From assembly GCA_020850915.1 (NCBI GenBank), contig JADZDV010000064.1:1-14426 (forward strand): 14,426 nucleotides of DNA, written 5' to 3'. Every line of letters starts with the position of its first letter. The stretch's first letter is position 1. The notes beneath the pieces are model-generated. The model ran no database searches and had not been told where the DNA came from. It worked only from the letters and a program-made list of their open reading frames with translations. Source of the stretch: Chloroflexota bacterium. Its GTDB lineage: Bacteria > Chloroflexota > UBA6077 > JADZDV01. Shown piece after piece: positions 12,523 to 14,426 of the stretch. A program made the translations under genes and the position numbers.

Positions 12523-14426
12523 GTGGGCTGGATCCAAGATCTTGTCAATCCCAAAGCGCGCCAGTGGGAGGAGTTCTATCGCAACCGCTGGCAGCACGAT
12601 AACGTCATCCGGAGCACCCATGGCGTGAACTGCACCGGGAGCTGCTCCTGGATGGTGTTCGTCAAGGACGGCATCGTCACCTGGGAGACGCAGGCCACCG
12701 ACTACCCGATGCTCGAGCCGGGCCTGCCACCCTACGAGCCACGGGGCTGCCAGCGTGGCATCTCCGCCTCCTGGTACGTCTACAGCCCGATCCGCGTCAA
12801 GTACCCCTACATGCGCGGGGCGCTGATGGACCTCTGGCGGGCCGCGAGACACCGGCACGCCAATCCGATCGATGCGTGGGCCTCCATCGTCGAGGACGAG
12901 ACCAAGCGCGCCCGCTTCCAGCGCGCCCGCGGCAAGGGTGGGTTCCGTCGCGCCTCCTGGGACGAGGTCCAGGAGATCGTCGCCGCGGCGTGTCTCTACA
13001 CCGCGAAGCAGTGGGGGCCGGACCGGGTGTTCGGCTTCTCTCCCATTCCGGCGATGTCCTTCCTCTCGTACGCGGCCGGCTCGCGCTTCCTGCAGTTGTT
13101 CGGCGGCGTGAACATGAGCTTCTACGATTGGTACGCCGACCTGCCCAACGCCTTTCCCGAGATCTGGGGCGATCAGACCGACGTGTGCGAGAGCGCCGAT
13201 TGGTTCAACGCCAAGTACATCGTCTCGATGGGCTCAAACCTGAACATGACGCGCACGCCAGACGTGCACTTCATCTCAGAGGCGCGTCACGAGGGTGCAA
13301 AGTTCGTCGCCATCGCGCCCGACTTCAGCCAGGTCTCCAAGTACTCGGACTGGTGGATCCCAGTCAAAGCCGGGCAGGACACCGCGCTCTGGATGGCGGT
13401 GAACCACGTCATCCTCAAGGAGTTCTACGTCGAGCGCCAGGTGCCGTACTTCCAGGACTACCTGAAGCGCTACACGGATAGCGCCTTCCTGGTGGAGCTC
13501 ACCGCGGACGGCGACGGGCACAAGAGCGGCCAGTTCCTTCGCGCCAACCGGCTGGAGCGCTACCAGGACGTCGAGAACGGCGACTGGAAGATGCTCGTGC
13601 TGGACCAGAACAGCGGCCAGCCCCGCATGCCGAAGGGCGCGGTCGGGTTCCGCTGGGGCGAGGAAGCCGGCAAGTGGAACCTCAAGCTCGAGGACGGCCT
13701 GGACAACGCCGCCATCGATCCAGTGATGAGCTTGCTGGACGAGCATGATGATGTGCTCCAGGTCGAGTTCTACGACTTTGCCGAGGGCAGGCCGTCCCTG
13801 CGAGGCGTGCCGGTCCGGTATGTCGAGACCGGCACCGGGCGCGTGCCCGTGGCGACGGTGTTCGACCTGCTCATGGCGCAGTTCGGCGTTGGACGCGGCC
13901 TGCCCGGAGCGTATCCGAGCAGCTACGACGACGACATGCCCTACACACCGGCCTGGCAGGAGCGATTCACTGGTATTGGCCGGGACACCGTGACGCGCCT
14001 GGCGCGCGAGTTCGCCGGGAACGCCGAGGCGACCCGCGGTCGCTCGATGATCATCGTCGGAGCCAGCATCAACCACTGGTACAACAACAACCTCTCCTAC
14101 CGCGCCCCGATCACGGCCCTCATCCTTACCGGCTGCTGCGGACGCAACGGGGGCGGCATGAACCACTACGTCGGCCAGGAAAAGCTCACCCTGGTCGCCC
14201 CGTGGACCAGCCTGGCCTTCGCTCTGGATTGGCTGGCCCCGCCCCGTCGCCAGCAGTCTCCCACCTGGCACTACGTCCAGAGCGACCAGTGGCGCTACGA
14301 GGGAGACTTCACGGACTACGCCGCCGTTCCCCCGGGAGCACGTTGGGCCAAGGGCCACGCCATGGACCTTGAGACCCGCGCCGTGAAGATGGGCTGGATG
14401 CCGTTCTACCCGCAGTTCAACGCTAA
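12523..14426 (+). CDS. narG: Respiratory nitrate reductase / nitrite oxidoreductase alpha subunit, N-terminal half
   Basis: This open frame of 634 codons runs off the window; the full subunit is about 1200-1250 residues. It is the molybdenum bis-MGD catalytic subunit that reduces nitrate to nitrite, or oxidises nitrite in Nxr-type enzymes. The FS0 [4Fe-4S] ligands are His33, Cys37, Cys41 ([11 protein letters not shown]) and Cys76 (EPRGCQRG). [10 protein letters not shown] carries Asp202, equivalent to the Mo-ligand Asp of E. coli Nar[53 protein letters not shown] and [13 protein letters not shown] all align with NarG. There is no twin-arginine leader, only a short [21 protein letters not shown] start, so the protein should face the cytoplasm. 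GTG start, with GGAGGT 8 nt upstream. narH, narJ and narI are expected beyond the window. Confidence 0.96.
   Translation, partial: MGWIQDLVNPKARQWEEFYRNRWQHDNVIRSTHGVNCTGSCSWMVFVKDGIVTWETQATDYPMLEPGLPPYEPRGCQRGISASWYVYSPIRVKYPYMRGALMDLWRAARHRHANPIDAWASIVEDETKRARFQRARGKGGFRRASWDEVQEIVAAACLYTAKQWGPDRVFGFSPIPAMSFLSYAAGSRFLQLFGGVNMSFYDWYADLPNAFPEIWGDQTDVCESADWFNAKYIVSMGSNLNMTRTPDVHFISEARHEGAKFVAIAPDFSQVSKYSDWWIPVKAGQDTALWMAVNHVILKEFYVERQVPYFQDYLKRYTDSAFLVELTADGDGHKSGQFLRANRLERYQDVENGDWKMLVLDQNSGQPRMPKGAVGFRWGEEAGKWNLKLEDGLDNAAIDPVMSLLDEHDDVLQVEFYDFAEGRPSLRGVPVRYVETGTGRVPVATVFDLLMAQFGVGRGLPGAYPSSYDDDMPYTPAWQERFTGIGRDTVTRLAREFAGNAEATRGRSMIIVGASINHWYNNNLSYRAPITALILTGCCGRNGGGMNHYVGQEKLTLVAPWTSLAFALDWLAPPRRQQSPTWHYVQSDQWRYEGDFTDYAAVPPGARWAKGHAMDLETRAVKMGWMPFYPQFNA

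Noticed and set aside
11464..12858. Long minus-strand open frame (464 codons) opposite the cytochrome gene and the start of narG
   Set aside because: It has low-complexity Arg/Gly/His-rich composition with no recognisable domain. The plus strand encodes clear haem and NarG motifs with ribosome binding sites. It is a high-GC shadow frame.
13276..14358. Minus-strand open frame of 360 codons opposite narG
   Set aside because: It is antisense to highly conserved NarG sequence, and the translated product is repetitive Val/Ala/Leu/His without motifs.

Overview
This high-GC window looks like a chromosomal segment from a Chloroflexota bacterium, perhaps of the Thermomicrobia/Sphaerobacter-Nitrolancea type. 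That assignment is a judgement from protein style: a GT4 glycosyltransferase, small uncharacterised proteins of a kind I associate with that group, a PAS-GAF-GAF-BTAD regulator, and a Nar operon headed by cytochrome c. There is no rRNA or other decisive marker. I see no tRNA, rRNA, CRISPR array or transposase.

Left part, minus strand (1-1941). A strong sigma70-like promoter (1914-1941) reads leftward through a structured leader of about 150 nt containing a terminator-like hairpin. It leads into an 81-aa unknown protein, a 154-aa membrane-anchored unknown, and a GT4 glycosyltransferase cut by the window edge. The glycosyltransferase has no ordinary start codon. Next, also on the minus strand, a MarR regulator (4051-4593) and a long lipoprotein-type efflux adaptor (2012-4054) form a two-gene operon with a 4-bp overlap. 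Its promoter is well formed and has a palindromic operator candidate over the -10 box.

Middle part (4736-8584). A small zinc-ribbon protein diverges from marR. It converges on a tartrate/D-malate dehydrogenase-family enzyme on the minus strand. Diverging from that enzyme is a two-gene plus-strand operon: a seven-helix membrane protein fused to a spermidine-synthase-like domain, overlapping by 4 bp a type I signal peptidase homologue that has Ala where the catalytic Lys should be. A clear intrinsic terminator (8660-8705) ends that operon.

Right part (8929-14426). A 761-residue PAS-GAF-GAF-BTAD (SARP-like) transcription factor with unusual cysteine clusters is followed by a small protein, a membrane-anchored dihaem cytochrome c, and the first half of a NarG-type molybdenum nitrate reductase (or nitrite oxidoreductase) catalytic subunit. 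The small protein, cytochrome and narG are tightly packed with good ribosome binding sites, so they form the start of a respiratory nar/nxr operon that continues beyond the window. The order regulator, cytochrome c, narG recalls the Thermus nitrate-respiration gene set (DnrS, NarC, NarG). I infer that the regulator senses a respiratory signal (oxygen, nitrate, NO or redox) and controls this operon.
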